Positions 8,633-17,728 of a stretch of DNA of 64,000 nucleotides are shown here, piece after piece. The notes under the pieces were generated by a model. The model was not told the origin of the DNA and did no database searches. It worked only from the letters and a program-made list of their open reading frames with translations. The translations under genes were made by a program, and so were the position numbers. The stretch covers positions 1-64,000 of the forward strand of contig CAJVXP010000009.1 in the NCBI GenBank assembly GCA_913009685.1. The letters run 5' to 3'. Origin of the DNA: an uncultured Bacteroidota bacterium (lineage in GTDB: Bacteria > Bacteroidota > Bacteroidia > Bacteroidales > F082). Positions within the stretch are counted from its first letter, which is position 1. The number at the start of each line of letters is the position of its first letter.

Positions 8633-9952
8633 ATGGAACGATTTGCAATGCAGAACCTTAAAAAATGGAAAAACAAAGATAACCGCAAGCCTCTGGTCAT
8701 AAGGGGCGCACGGCAAGTGGGCAAAACCTGGTTGATGAAAGAATTTGGGGAAAATGAATATGAACAAACCGCTTATGTGAATTTTGAGAGTTCTAAACGG
8801 TTAAAATCACTTTTTGTTGATGATTTCGACATCCAAAGGATTATTACTGCTTTGCAAATTGAAACCGGGATACAGATAAATGCAAAAAACACGCTTATTC
8901 TTTTTGATGAAGTTCAGGAAGCGGAAGGAGCCATTACTTCACTAAAGTATTTTTATGAAAATGCTCCGCAATATCATATTATAGCAGCCGGTTCGCTGCT
9001 TGGTGTGGCCCTGCACCAAAAAACATCCTTTCCGGTGGGAAAGGTTGAGTTCCTTCAACTCTACCCGCTATCGTTTTTTGAATTTCTATTGGCAATGGGG
9101 CAGAAACCGTTGCTTGATTTGTTAAACAATAAAGATTGGCCGCTTATAAAGAGTTTCAGGGAAAAGTACATTCAATATTTGCGACAATACTATTACATTG
9201 GCGGCATGCCCGAAGTTGTACGCTCATTTAAAAACAATAACAATTTTCAGGAAGTAAGGGATATTCAAAAGCAGATACTTTCGGCTTACGAACAGGATTT
9301 CTCAAAACATGCCCCACACGGAATTGTCCCCAGGATCAGGATGCTGTGGAACTCCATACCGGCACAATTGGCAAAAGAGAATAAAAAGTTTATCTATAAA
9401 GTTGTTAAAACGGGAGCAAGGGCAAAAGATTATGAACTGGCCTTATCATGGCTTACCGATTGTGGTTTGGCATACAAAGTTACACGTTCGTCAAAACCGG
9501 GCATTCCGCTCAAGGCTTACGAGGATAACCATGCCTTTAAACTGTTTGTTGTTGATGTCGGGCTTTTGGCAGCCATGGGTGATATTGATGTGAAGACCTT
9601 ACTTGAAGGCAATTTAATTTTTGAAGAATTTAAGGGGGCTTTAACAGAACAATACGTACTTCAACAAATCAAGACCATTTCTGATATGGCAATACATTAT
9701 TGGTCTGCCGAGCGGTCAGCTTCTGAAATAGACTTTTTGGTACAATATGCAGGGGCTGTAATCCCTGTTGAGGTAAAAGCCGGGGAAAACCTGCAAGCTA
9801 AAAGTCTGAAAGCATTTTGTCAAAAGTACTCCCCTTCCCTGGCCATCAGAACTTCAATGTCTGACTACAGAAAAGAATCCTGGCTGATAAACATTCCGCT
9901 GTATGCTATAGGCAAGTTAACTTCAATAATAAAAAAACAAAACGGAAAATGA
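8633..9952 (+). CDS. DUF4143 AAA family ATPase (second of two)
   Basis: A 439-aa P-loop ATPase. Walker A GARQVGKTW lies at residues 25-33; Walker B TLILFDEVQEAEGA lies near 90; sensor-like HIIAAGSLLGV follows. The C-terminal DUF4143 region ends in a restriction-endonuclease-like motif (SASEIDFLVQY..VIPVEVKAGEN), better conserved than in the upstream paralogue. Members are common in Bacteroidota and archaea, often in multiple copies, with no settled function. No toxin or restriction partner is adjacent. The 9953-10138 gap that follows shows nothing identifiable. Confidence 0.87.
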   Translation: MERFAMQNLKKWKNKDNRKPLVIRGARQVGKTWLMKEFGENEYEQTAYVNFESSKRLKSLFVDDFDIQRIITALQIETGIQINAKNTLILFDEVQEAEGAITSLKYFYENAPQYHIIAAGSLLGVALHQKTSFPVGKVEFLQLYPLSFFEFLLAMGQKPLLDLLNNKDWPLIKSFREKYIQYLRQYYYIGGMPEVVRSFKNNNNFQEVRDIQKQILSAYEQDFSKHAPHGIVPRIRMLWNSIPAQLAKENKKFIYKVVKTGARAKDYELALSWLTDCGLAYKVTRSSKPGIPLKAYEDNHAFKLFVVDVGLLAAMGDIDVKTLLEGNLIFEEFKGALTEQYVLQQIKTISDMAIHYWSAERSASEIDFLVQYAGAVIPVEVKAGENLQAKSLKAFCQKYSPSLAIRTSMSDYRKESWLINIPLYAIGKLTSIIKKQNGK

Positions 9953-10138
9953 CAAAAGCAAATCATTGCAGGGCACCGTATCAACAGGATAAAGGCTCTT
10001 TTTTTGGTTTATATCCGGAAATTGAACAGTCTTCCAATACTTTTTCTAAATTAGTAACCTGAGTTCGATATAAGACTTACCTACGGAAAGTCTACAAAAT
10101 GTGAGATTTGGAGCAAAAAAACATGTAGGAATAGCGGG

Positions 10139-11191
10139 TTATTTGCCGGCTTGTGTATAGTTGCCCCAAGCCTCTAACTTTTCCAACACCCCGGCAATAC
10201 TGTGAACCTCTCCCACCAGTTTAGCATCCCGGTACAATCGAAAACTTCCACTTTCATATTCCACAAAAATCCCATTCTCAGGAATATTTTCCGTCTGTAC
10301 AACAGCAAAGCCTTTGCGTTCCAGCGCATTGGCTATCCAGACACCTTCATGGCTTCCGTTTTTTACAAAAACAATTCTTCGGCTCTGCAACGATTTACTC
10401 TCTACCCTGAAACGACCTTTTCCCACATCGAAATGCAACCCTGACCGTTGAAAATATTCTCCCACTTTCCCCTGCAAAACCATGTCTTCCGGAATTCCCG
10501 CCAGCAACGGCTTCCGGCGATGCATCAGCCACAGTGTGTCAGCATAACGCAAGCCCGTTTCCATGTCGTGGGTCGTCATCAGGATGGCTTTCCCCTGCCG
10601 ATGTGCCAGTTCTGACAAGATTTCCATGATTTCAATGCGTCCGGGAGAATCGATAAACGCTACCGGCTCATCCAGGAACAAAAAGGGAGTGTCCTGCACC
10701 AAGGCTCTGGCAATAAGTACTTTCTGCCTTTCACCATCACTCAGATTATAAAATAATTTCTCTTTTAAACTGCCGACATCGAGTTTATCCATGGTCTGGT
10801 TAATCAGTGATAAGTCCCCCGTTTTCATCCTGCCGAAGAAGGAAGCATACGGAAAACGCCCCATACGTACCACATCAAAAGCGGTGAGGTACAAATCTGA
10901 AAATCGGTCGGTGAGCACCACCGAGACCAGCCGTGACAACTTCTTTAAATCCAATTTATTCAGCGGATTATCGCCAAAGTAAATTTCACCGGATAACGGA
11001 TTCAGAAAGCCGGCAAGTGTTTTCAGCAGGGTGGACTTCCCGGCGCCGTTGGGGCCGAGCACACAAACCAGCTGACCCGTTTTCAGCGTGGCATTTATCC
11101 CCTGCTGTAGAACCACATCCGCTTTTTTTGCAGAACCATATCCGGTGGTCAGGTTTTCTATTTTTAAAGTCATCTCCATGCTTATCCCCAT
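10139..11191 (-). CDS. ABC transporter ATP-binding protein (FecE/BtuD-like)
   Basis: A 350-aa ATPase powering a type II importer. Walker A GPNGAGKSTLLKTL, signature LSDGERQK, Walker B FLFLDEPVAFID and the switch histidine TTHD are all present. About 90 residues past the usual ABC domain form an extra C-terminal domain of unknown role. The listed start overlaps the permease stop by 10 bp; the Met at codon 5 (11179) would leave no overlap. It is the last gene of an lgt-binding protein-permease-ATPase operon, so the likely cargo is a siderophore, haem or corrinoid. Confidence 0.87.
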   Translation of the reverse strand: MGISMEMTLKIENLTTGYGSAKKADVVLQQGINATLKTGQLVCVLGPNGAGKSTLLKTLAGFLNPLSGEIYFGDNPLNKLDLKKLSRLVSVVLTDRFSDLYLTAFDVVRMGRFPYASFFGRMKTGDLSLINQTMDKLDVGSLKEKLFYNLSDGERQKVLIARALVQDTPFLFLDEPVAFIDSPGRIEIMEILSELAHRQGKAILMTTHDMETGLRYADTLWLMHRRKPLLAGIPEDMVLQGKVGEYFQRSGLHFDVGKGRFRVESKSLQSRRIVFVKNGSHEGVWIANALERKGFAVVQTENIPENGIFVEYESGSFRLYRDAKLVGEVHSIAGVLEKLEAWGNYTQAGK

Positions 11192-12237
11192 TTTACATGA
11201 CGGCTTTTCATAATCACCCAGATAATTACCGGTGCTCCCACCAGTGAAGTTACCGCATTGATAGGCAACGAGATATCATAACCCGGAAGCTTGGCCAACA
11301 AATTACAAAACAGTGCCAGCGAAGCGCCAGTGAGAATGGTTGCCGGCAGCAAAACGCCCTGCTGTGAGGTTTTAAAAAACCCACGTGCCAGATGCGGCAC
11401 TGCCAGCCCGAGAAACGCAATGGGGCCGGTAAAAGCCGTTCCCACAGCCACCAGAATGCCGGTAACAAAAATCAAAACCCGCTGGATGCGCATCGGGCGA
11501 AAGCCGATGCTACGGGCATAGTCATCGCCCAAAAGCAGGGCGTTCAGCGGTTTCACATAAAAAAACAGGATGACCACGCCGGACAAAGCCGTAAAAAGCA
11601 GCAGAAACGACTGCTGAATTGTCGCTTTCGAGAAACTACCCAACCCCCACAGCACATAAGCATGCAGGTCCTCCGAACCACTGAAAAACTGCAAAACACT
11701 CACCACAGCCGAGACAGCATAGCCCAACATGATACCGATAATCAATACCGTAATAACGTTGGCCACCCGTGCCGATACAAACAGTATAATCCCCAGCACT
11801 AACAGAGCGCCTGCCAACGCAGCCAGCACCACTGCAAGGTTTCCCACAATCGCCAACGATGACAAATCAACACCTGCCACACTTCCCGAGAGCAATATCA
11901 CCGCCACACCGAGACTGGCGCCGGAGCTTATCCCCAGCACCGACGGACCGGCCAGCGGATTGCGGAAAAGCGTCTGTAATACCAGTCCGGACATGCTCAG
12001 CAAAATTCCTGTAGCCAGTGCTGTAATGGCCTGTGGCATGCGGTACTGGTTTACAATAACCAAGGCGGTAGCATCTGTGTGGGGGGCATGAAACAGTGCC
12101 CTTATCACCTCAGTCCACGGCAACATTACCGAGCCGAAACCCAGATTAGCCACAAAAAGCAGCAGACTCAACAGCCCCAGCATCAAAAACCACAAATTAT
12201 TCCGGAAGGTCGAATGCATCATTATTCTTTTCGGCAA
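11182..12237 (-). CDS. FecCD-family ABC permease
   Basis: A 351-aa, very hydrophobic integral membrane protein. The diagnostic family segments are present: QYRMPQAITALATGILLSMSG, FRNPLAGPSVLGISSGASLG and FTGPIAFLGLAVPHLAR, the last being the coupling-helix region. About ten transmembrane helices are expected. It forms the homodimeric channel for iron-chelate, haem or vitamin B12 uptake with the flanking ATPase and binding protein. The start could also be Met6 or Met7. Confidence 0.9.
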   Translation of the reverse strand: MPKRIMMHSTFRNNLWFLMLGLLSLLLFVANLGFGSVMLPWTEVIRALFHAPHTDATALVIVNQYRMPQAITALATGILLSMSGLVLQTLFRNPLAGPSVLGISSGASLGVAVILLSGSVAGVDLSSLAIVGNLAVVLAALAGALLVLGIILFVSARVANVITVLIIGIMLGYAVSAVVSVLQFFSGSEDLHAYVLWGLGSFSKATIQQSFLLLFTALSGVVILFFYVKPLNALLLGDDYARSIGFRPMRIQRVLIFVTGILVAVGTAFTGPIAFLGLAVPHLARGFFKTSQQGVLLPATILTGASLALFCNLLAKLPGYDISLPINAVTSLVGAPVIIWVIMKSRHVKWG

Positions 12238-12312
12238 TAAAAATAAAGTTTTTTCCGACAGGAAAACCTTTTCAAAACCGGACTGTGAAAAACAGCCCTC
12301 TTTCGGCCATCC

Positions 12313-13422
12313 TTATTTCAGCACACGGTAAAAGACCGGCTGATAATCAGGTAATAACTTCGGGTGAAAGGCCTTTATAAAATCGGCCAGCACCCATTGT
12401 GGCTCCATTGCACTACGTTCAAAATAGGCTGTTTTCTTCGGGTCGCAATAAATAATATGATGTTTTCGGAAAGCGTTAAACCGGGGATAAAGTTCATTTT
12501 CATCGGCAATTTGCGTGTACGATGGCTTACTTCCAAACGTTCCCACAATTCGCCAGTAGTCAGCACCTTGTGCTTTCTCAAAGACCGTTTCAAAATTTAA
12601 TGGAAAGCTGGCTATATGCGTGTCGTTACGCCAGAGATAGTTGGCTCCGGCATCAGTAAAAATACGGGCAATGTAACTCTTGCCTCCGGCCACAAACCAC
12701 TGGCCGCTGAAAAACTTATCCGAAAATACGGTGGGACGTTTGGAGAGCGTATCCGTCATTTTTTTCAAAGCAAAGTATTGTTTTTCAATGTCTTGAAAAA
12801 TACTGTCCGCTTCCTTTTCTTTTCCAAAAAAGAGGGCGCTAAATTTTATCCACTCTGCCCTTCCCAGCGGACTGCTTTCCGTATAGTCAAGGTACGGAAT
12901 TGCCGTCAGTGACGACAAAGTCCGGGGCAGTTTGAGGTTTCCCTGAAAAGGCGAAAAGAAAATAGCTTGGGGTCTTTGTTGAAGAATGCGTTCAATAAAA
13001 TAATGGCCTCCGGCTGCCAGCTCGGTCATTTTGCCGGCTGCCAGCGCCTTTTTCACCTGCGGATTGGAGATAAACCGCGCTTCCGAAATGCCAGTTACCT
13101 TGTTGAGAACTCCCAACATCCGCAAAGCATTCAACTGTGTGGACGAAAAAACCGCCACACTGTCCAGTGGTACTTTTATTTCCCCTTTGCCGGGATGGCT
13201 TTTCACCAGTACAAAACGCGCCAGCACTTTTCCTTTCTGCCATGGGTTGTAAACCACCACTTCCTGCTTCCCATCATGGTTGAAGACAGCAAAATCTTTG
13301 GCATATTTTATTTCAATTGTTTTTTTACTTCCCTCAAGAGGAGCTTTTGTTTTTCCACTTCCGCCACATCCGGCAACGAGCAACCAAATGATGGCCGGCA
13401 TCCAAAGAATAATCTTTCTCAT
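12313..13422 (-). CDS. Iron-chelate/cobalamin-type substrate-binding lipoprotein
   Basis: A 369-aa periplasmic-binding protein of the FecB/BtuF type. The lipoprotein signal has lipobox LVAGC. Two lobes are suggested by the FSSTQLNALRMLG..KVTGISE half and the FSDKFFSGQWFVAGGKSYIARIFTDAGANYLW half, the second motif being typical of this class in Bacteroidota. It captures the substrate for the FecCD permease encoded next. Its start overlaps the upstream lgt stop by 4 bp (ATGA), so translation is coupled to the enzyme that would lipidate it. Confidence 0.85.
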   Translation of the reverse strand: MRKIILWMPAIIWLLVAGCGGSGKTKAPLEGSKKTIEIKYAKDFAVFNHDGKQEVVVYNPWQKGKVLARFVLVKSHPGKGEIKVPLDSVAVFSSTQLNALRMLGVLNKVTGISEARFISNPQVKKALAAGKMTELAAGGHYFIERILQQRPQAIFFSPFQGNLKLPRTLSSLTAIPYLDYTESSPLGRAEWIKFSALFFGKEKEADSIFQDIEKQYFALKKMTDTLSKRPTVFSDKFFSGQWFVAGGKSYIARIFTDAGANYLWRNDTHIASFPLNFETVFEKAQGADYWRIVGTFGSKPSYTQIADENELYPRFNAFRKHHIIYCDPKKTAYFERSAMEPQWVLADFIKAFHPKLLPDYQPVFYRVLK

Positions 13423-14579
13423 ATCGCCTTCTCTGTTTTTGCTCTTTTTTCCAAAACATACCAGCCCACAAGGCCTATAAACACGAGGATTGGAGAAATA
13501 ATTTCTGCCTGCGTAATGTAGTGTCCGAAAATATTGTACGTGTTGTCGACCCGGATATGCTCAATAAAAAATCTTTCTGTCCCGCTGAAAATCAGATAAA
13601 TGGAAAATAAAACGCCAGGTGTTTTTATTTTTTTGCGAATAGACCAAAGGATTACAAAAATGACAACCATCATAATGGTTTCGTAAACCGAGGTCGGAAA
13701 AACACCTTGTGGCAGTTGCATACAATGCGGACCGGTGCAACCCGGAATAGGAACTCCCGCATTGATAATGTTGTGCGGGTAGGTATAACTCCACAGCCAG
13801 TCAGGCAGAAAACCCAACCAGTGCGGTTTTGTCAGGTGGTTTACAATTCCCCAGTCGCCATCGCCGGCCACATGACAGCCGATGCGGCCTATGCCGTAAG
13901 CAATAGCCAGTCCGGGTGCAAAACTGTCGGCCATGGGTTTCCACGGGATACCATGTTTTTCACCGTACCAGACTATGGCAATAGCTCCAATGATAAGACC
14001 GCCGTAAAAAGTGAGTCCGCTGAAGGAGAAAAGTTGCCCGAGAGGATCGGCGAGAAAAGCCTGCCAATTTTCTAACTGGTCAAAAATCTTAGCACCGATA
14101 ATCCCGAAAACCGCAGCCACTAAAACAATCATCCATGTTTGCTCATAGGCATGAACAAGCACCTCTTTTTCGACCGGCTTCTCCAGCCTTCTTTTGTTCT
14201 TGTCATACCAGATATAAGCCGTGTAAAGCACACCGGCCAATAAGCCTACCCACACAGAACCTTCGCCGGAAAATAAAAATTGCTGCGGATCATTGGCAAA
14301 ATGCTGGTAATCGGTGATGGCGGCAGCCGCTTTAAAAGCCAGAAAAAAACTAACCGCAAAACTAATGAGCAGCTCACCGGCAGAAACCGGTTTCCCCTCC
14401 GTAATTTTCCTGGTTGTTACCTTTAACAGTCCTTCGTTCTCTTTGCGGATAAATTCGAGATAGAGCAGATATGCCCCTACAAGAAAGGCCAGCGCCACAA
14501 AAAAGCCGTAACTCATAATGGGCAAATTGATGTGGGTTCCGAAGAGCGAATTAATCAGGTCGCTGATTTTAGGATACAT
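13419..14579 (-). CDS. lgt: Prolipoprotein diacylglyceryl transferase family protein
   Basis: A 386-aa polytopic membrane enzyme that would attach diacylglycerol from phosphatidylglycerol to the lipobox cysteine of prelipoproteins. It has the Lgt signature in the variant form AYGIGRIGCHVAGDGDWG and the downstream FPTSVYETIMM and SGTERFFIEHIRVDNTYN blocks that match the conserved Tyr and Glu-Arg regions of Lgt. It is longer than E. coli Lgt because of an insertion of about 100 residues around 60-180. It heads an operon with a lipoprotein importer. A dedicated or secondary Lgt is possible; the housekeeping copy could lie elsewhere. Confidence 0.82.
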   Translation of the reverse strand: MYPKISDLINSLFGTHINLPIMSYGFFVALAFLVGAYLLYLEFIRKENEGLLKVTTRKITEGKPVSAGELLISFAVSFFLAFKAAAAITDYQHFANDPQQFLFSGEGSVWVGLLAGVLYTAYIWYDKNKRRLEKPVEKEVLVHAYEQTWMIVLVAAVFGIIGAKIFDQLENWQAFLADPLGQLFSFSGLTFYGGLIIGAIAIVWYGEKHGIPWKPMADSFAPGLAIAYGIGRIGCHVAGDGDWGIVNHLTKPHWLGFLPDWLWSYTYPHNIINAGVPIPGCTGPHCMQLPQGVFPTSVYETIMMVVIFVILWSIRKKIKTPGVLFSIYLIFSGTERFFIEHIRVDNTYNIFGHYITQAEIISPILVFIGLVGWYVLEKRAKTEKAI

Positions 14580-14912
14580 ATCGTCGTGCTTTTTTCAAAA
14601 ATAATTTCGTGTTCATATCGCAAATTTACATTTATTCTTCGACCGCGGAAACGGGGAATGAAAAACTTAGGAATTGTTACGAAATAACCATTCGGAAGCG
14701 CAGAAACAATTACGCAACGAGCCGGATATCATCGAAAAGCCGGGATTTCCCTGACACACTACGCTGTTATCCTTTTCGCGAACAGGATGTTTACATAATC
14801 ATGGGAAAAAGTAATTGAAGAATACAGCATGCGGCATGAAAATTCAAAAGATGGCAACATTACCGCTGAAGCCCGATCCTCGAGAAAAATAAAAGTTCAG
14901 TATAAATCTTTT
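14580..14912. other. Intergenic spacer between divergent genes
   Basis: No supportable gene. The listed 69-aa plus-strand ORF (14609-14818) has no recognisable domain and lies in AT-rich spacer. A 17-mer, ATTGTTACGAAATAACC (14673-14689), is identical to one end of the ~160-bp element at 56118; only the end is present here, so this is at best a fragment. Confidence 0.4.
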
Positions 14913-14946
14913 TTGAAATCCGGTTAGTGTTTTATTCCTACTTTTG
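14913..14946 (+). promoter_or_regulatory. Promoter that decides the downstream start codon
   Basis: TTG at 14913-14915 and TACTTTTG at 14939-14946 form a -33/-7 pair with 23-bp spacing. The ATG used by the ORF track (14948) is only 1 bp past the -7 box and would lie upstream of the transcript start, so translation should begin at 14975. Confidence 0.6.
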
Positions 14947-14974
14947 AATGCATATAACATTTTTCCGTAAAGCA

Positions 14975-16096
14975 ATGATTAAACGTAATTTAACTTTTTT
15001 AGGGCTGCTGCTTTTTGCCTTTTCCGCAACCCTGAATGCCCAGGTGAAAACATCTTATTCCCGAATGGACGGGAAAATGGGCAGAAATATTGATGTCATC
15101 GGCAATTTCAACCGGGTAGGCACCAAAGTGGAAGGCAATTACTCTTACAATCTCAATGTGGATGACAGCCTGCTGCATTTGGCCCGTATCGTTCGGCTTT
15201 ACGGCGGTATCGACAAACGTAATAAAGTGATTTTAAATCAGTTGCAAAAAACAGACAGTACTATTACAGGACTGTTTGCCGATCATCGGTTTATTGGAAG
15301 CTGGCATGACCCCGATTCCACTGAAATTCCCTTCCTGCTTAAGGAGGATTATCCTGACGGGAGTATCCGGATGGATATTTTTTACCTGCATTCGGACAAA
15401 GAACTTGTAACCGGAGCCAAAGGCACCCCATCGGCAGAAATTGAATTAACACTTCTCTATCCGAAAAAAAGCATCCACATCCCTTCGACCGTAGCCGATT
15501 CCGTGAAAAAATTTATTCAGGAGCAATTCTTCGGGCAATTCAAATCCAAACAAATGCCGGAAGCTATGATGAGCCGGACAGAAAAGGATTTCTACAACCA
15601 GTTTGTCGAATTGAACAACCACTGGAGAACCAACCACAAGATGGGATTTAATCTTGAAAAAAGAGAACAGGTTTCCGTTATTTTTAACAGTTACCATCTT
15701 CTTTGCCTGCAATATAAAAAGCTGGGCTACGCAGGCCGCGGAAATCCGCTGGAACACCTTTCTTACGATTTGGTCGATTTGAGAAACGGGGAGAAGCTCA
15801 CTTTTGACAGAATTTTTAAACCGGGGTCAAAAGCTATCCTGACTGCCCTCATCAACAAAAAAATCAGGGAAGACAACGACCTGACCGACAGTACTTCACT
15901 TAAAAGAATCGATTTCTTTACTGACAGTATTTCCATAAGCAAAAACCTGTCCTTTTCCGGTAACGGCATCAACGTGATTTACAACATATATGACGTTGCG
16001 CCTCCTGCCAGGGGAATCATAAAAGTTTTTTTGCCGTTTAGCCAAATAGGTTCCTGCATAAAATCCACTTCCGTACTCTACCCTCTTAGCCGATAG
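14975..16096 (+). CDS. Secreted DUF3298 (RsiV-like)-type protein of unknown function
   Basis: A 373-aa protein from the corrected start. Residues 1-22 form a signal peptide (MIKRNLTFLGLLLFAFSATLNAQ). The C-terminal third contains LSYDLVDLRNGEKLTFDRIF and INVIYNIYDVAPPARGIIKVFLPFSQI, which fit the DUF3298/RsiV C-terminal pattern. The middle (PEAMMSRTEKDFYNQFVELNNHWR) has no domain I recognise. It is probably periplasmic or surface-exposed. The upstream Met at 14948 gives a worse signal peptide and overlaps the promoter. Confidence 0.65.
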   Translation: MIKRNLTFLGLLLFAFSATLNAQVKTSYSRMDGKMGRNIDVIGNFNRVGTKVEGNYSYNLNVDDSLLHLARIVRLYGGIDKRNKVILNQLQKTDSTITGLFADHRFIGSWHDPDSTEIPFLLKEDYPDGSIRMDIFYLHSDKELVTGAKGTPSAEIELTLLYPKKSIHIPSTVADSVKKFIQEQFFGQFKSKQMPEAMMSRTEKDFYNQFVELNNHWRTNHKMGFNLEKREQVSVIFNSYHLLCLQYKKLGYAGRGNPLEHLSYDLVDLRNGEKLTFDRIFKPGSKAILTALINKKIREDNDLTDSTSLKRIDFFTDSISISKNLSFSGNGINVIYNIYDVAPPARGIIKVFLPFSQIGSCIKSTSVLYPLSR

Positions 16097-16150
16097 GATA
16101 TTAACTTCAGAAACAGAATACTCAACTGTCTGTATTTTGAAGAATAAAGT

Positions 16151-16690
16151 TTACCGGATACGTGCTGTCCTTTTTTGTTTCACCTCGTACAACGCCGGAT
16201 CAATGGAAAGCAGCAACTCGAAAAGTTTCACCGTTGCCAGCGCATCGCCGGCGGCCCGGTGACGGGCATGATTGTCGATGCAGAGACTTTTACACAGTTT
16301 TCCGAGGCTGTAGGAAGGATGGCCGGGGATCAGTTTCCGGCTCACCTTTACCGTGTCCAAAGTCTCCCGTTGAAAATCGAAGCCGAGCCGCAGAAATTCC
16401 TGCCGGATAAAACCGTAGTCGAACCGCACGTTGTGACCGACAATGATGACGCCTTCGGTGAACTCCACAATTTTCCGGGCCACTTCGAAAAACCGCGGGG
16501 AGTTCTCCACCATGCGGTTGTTGATACCTGTCATTTGGGTGATGCTGTACGGAATCTTCCTTTCCGGATTAATGAGCGTGCTGTACTCGTCCGTTATTTT
16601 CGTCCCGTCATGCAGAAAGATGGCGATTTCGGTGATTTTCTCCCGTGCCGGACTCAGCCCGGTGGTTTCGATGTCGAGGATGGCATACAT
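16151..16690 (-). CDS. DEDDh 3'-5' exonuclease (DnaQ-like)
   Basis: A 179-aa stand-alone exonuclease. Exo I is MYAILDIETTGLSP, Exo II is VGHNVRFDYGFIRQEF and Exo III is HRAAGDALATVKLF, giving the DEDDh residues. Without the extra domains of the UvrC-fused Bacteroidota version, it resembles a polymerase III epsilon-like proofreading subunit or RNase T-type enzyme. It lies 3 bp downstream of the DUF5131 gene on the same strand and near dinB and an S24 repressor, a neighbourhood with a DNA-damage flavour. Confidence 0.85.
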   Translation of the reverse strand: MYAILDIETTGLSPAREKITEIAIFLHDGTKITDEYSTLINPERKIPYSITQMTGINNRMVENSPRFFEVARKIVEFTEGVIIVGHNVRFDYGFIRQEFLRLGFDFQRETLDTVKVSRKLIPGHPSYSLGKLCKSLCIDNHARHRAAGDALATVKLFELLLSIDPALYEVKQKRTARIR

Positions 16691-16693
16691 AAT

Positions 16694-17458
16694 TTACATT
16701 ATTACCGGCATCTCTCTATAAACTTTCCCATCCAGTTGACAACCTCCTTTGGCATGATACAAATTTTTTGACTCAATAGTCGGGTCATTATTGTCAACAT
16801 TAGAATTTTTCCGGCCCCATTGCTTAAAGAAAAAAGGAGTTCCGTTTTCACTGCAAATCTTTAAAATATTATCGACCCATGATTTTTCCATTTTTCTTGC
16901 TCCGGCACCAGATTCACCTCCGACTATGACCCAATCTATGTAAGAAATATATTTATCAAGAGATATTACAGGCCCGATGAGAGGTTCACAGGAAAGGAAT
17001 TTTGTTTTTGCAGGAGTTTTTAAAAGGTCTGCTATCCTCGGAGTAACTTTTTCATTTTCAACGGTTACTCCCATCCATATATTTTCAGCCCATGTTAATT
17101 CGCCGGCAATTTGAAGCAATCGTTCGGAACGCTTTGTCAGTATCTGGTAATTGTGCTGCGGCGTTTCATTCATAACCTTAAAAACAGCTTTAATAAACTC
17201 GTCCGGTACTTCCGGGTGAAACAGGTCACTCATAGAATTGACAAAAACCATTCGGGATTTTTTCCATGTGTAAGGCCTCTTCAATTCTTCGGGATGCAAA
17301 GTAAGCCTAAACCCGTTTTGGTATTTAGGCAAACCCATGGACTTCAATCTCAATGATAGAGGTTCAGCATAACAGAACAAGCAGCCATCTGATATCTTGG
17401 TACATCCCGTTGTGGGGTTCCATGTCATTTCCGTCCATTCAATATTTGATTTTGCCAT
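16694..17458 (-). CDS. DUF5131 / phage Gp37-Gp68 family protein
   Basis: A 254-aa protein with the family's opening signature: IEWTEMTWNPTTGC, then a C-x6-C-x2-C cluster (GCTKISDGCLFCYAE) followed by MVFVNSMSDLFHPEVP, QILTKRSERL and WVIVGGESGAGARKM. The family is considered radical-SAM-like and is often found in phages and mobile regions beside tcmP (three-Cys-motif partner). No tcmP is visible here; instead the gene is followed at 3 bp by a DEDDh exonuclease. The biochemical reaction is not established. Confidence 0.85.
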   Translation of the reverse strand: MAKSNIEWTEMTWNPTTGCTKISDGCLFCYAEPLSLRLKSMGLPKYQNGFRLTLHPEELKRPYTWKKSRMVFVNSMSDLFHPEVPDEFIKAVFKVMNETPQHNYQILTKRSERLLQIAGELTWAENIWMGVTVENEKVTPRIADLLKTPAKTKFLSCEPLIGPVISLDKYISYIDWVIVGGESGAGARKMEKSWVDNILKICSENGTPFFFKQWGRKNSNVDNNDPTIESKNLYHAKGGCQLDGKVYREMPVIM

Positions 17459-17728
17459 AACAAATAATCTCTTTATTTTTTAACAAATTTAAATGTAACA
17501 ACTTTCTCTGGAGGCCGTTTATAATTATCGTAGCCCCGTATTCTGCTTCACTCCATACGTGACCTACCATATAAAACCCCTAAGGGATTTTTTAATCACC
17601 CTTCTCCGGTTTGAAACGGGACAAGTTGTGTGTTTAACTTGTTAATCATGGATTTTTCATATTGCTATTTTAGAATTCTAAATTTAGTACAAAATTACGT
17701 ATGAAAAAAACCAAGTGCTTTGCACTTT
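17459..17728. other. 270-bp spacer
   Basis: No gene seen. A short C-rich stem (CCCCTAAGGG at 17577-17586) followed by T residues could be a weak terminator for the minus-strand repressor gene; the stem is too short to be sure. Confidence 0.3.

Noticed and set aside
14609-14818. 69-aa plus-strand ORF
   Set aside because: No recognisable domain, no ribosome-binding context, and it sits in spacer DNA.
17577-17593. Strong terminator after the S24 repressor gene
   Set aside because: The G-C stem is only three base pairs before a mismatch, so it is mentioned only as weak.
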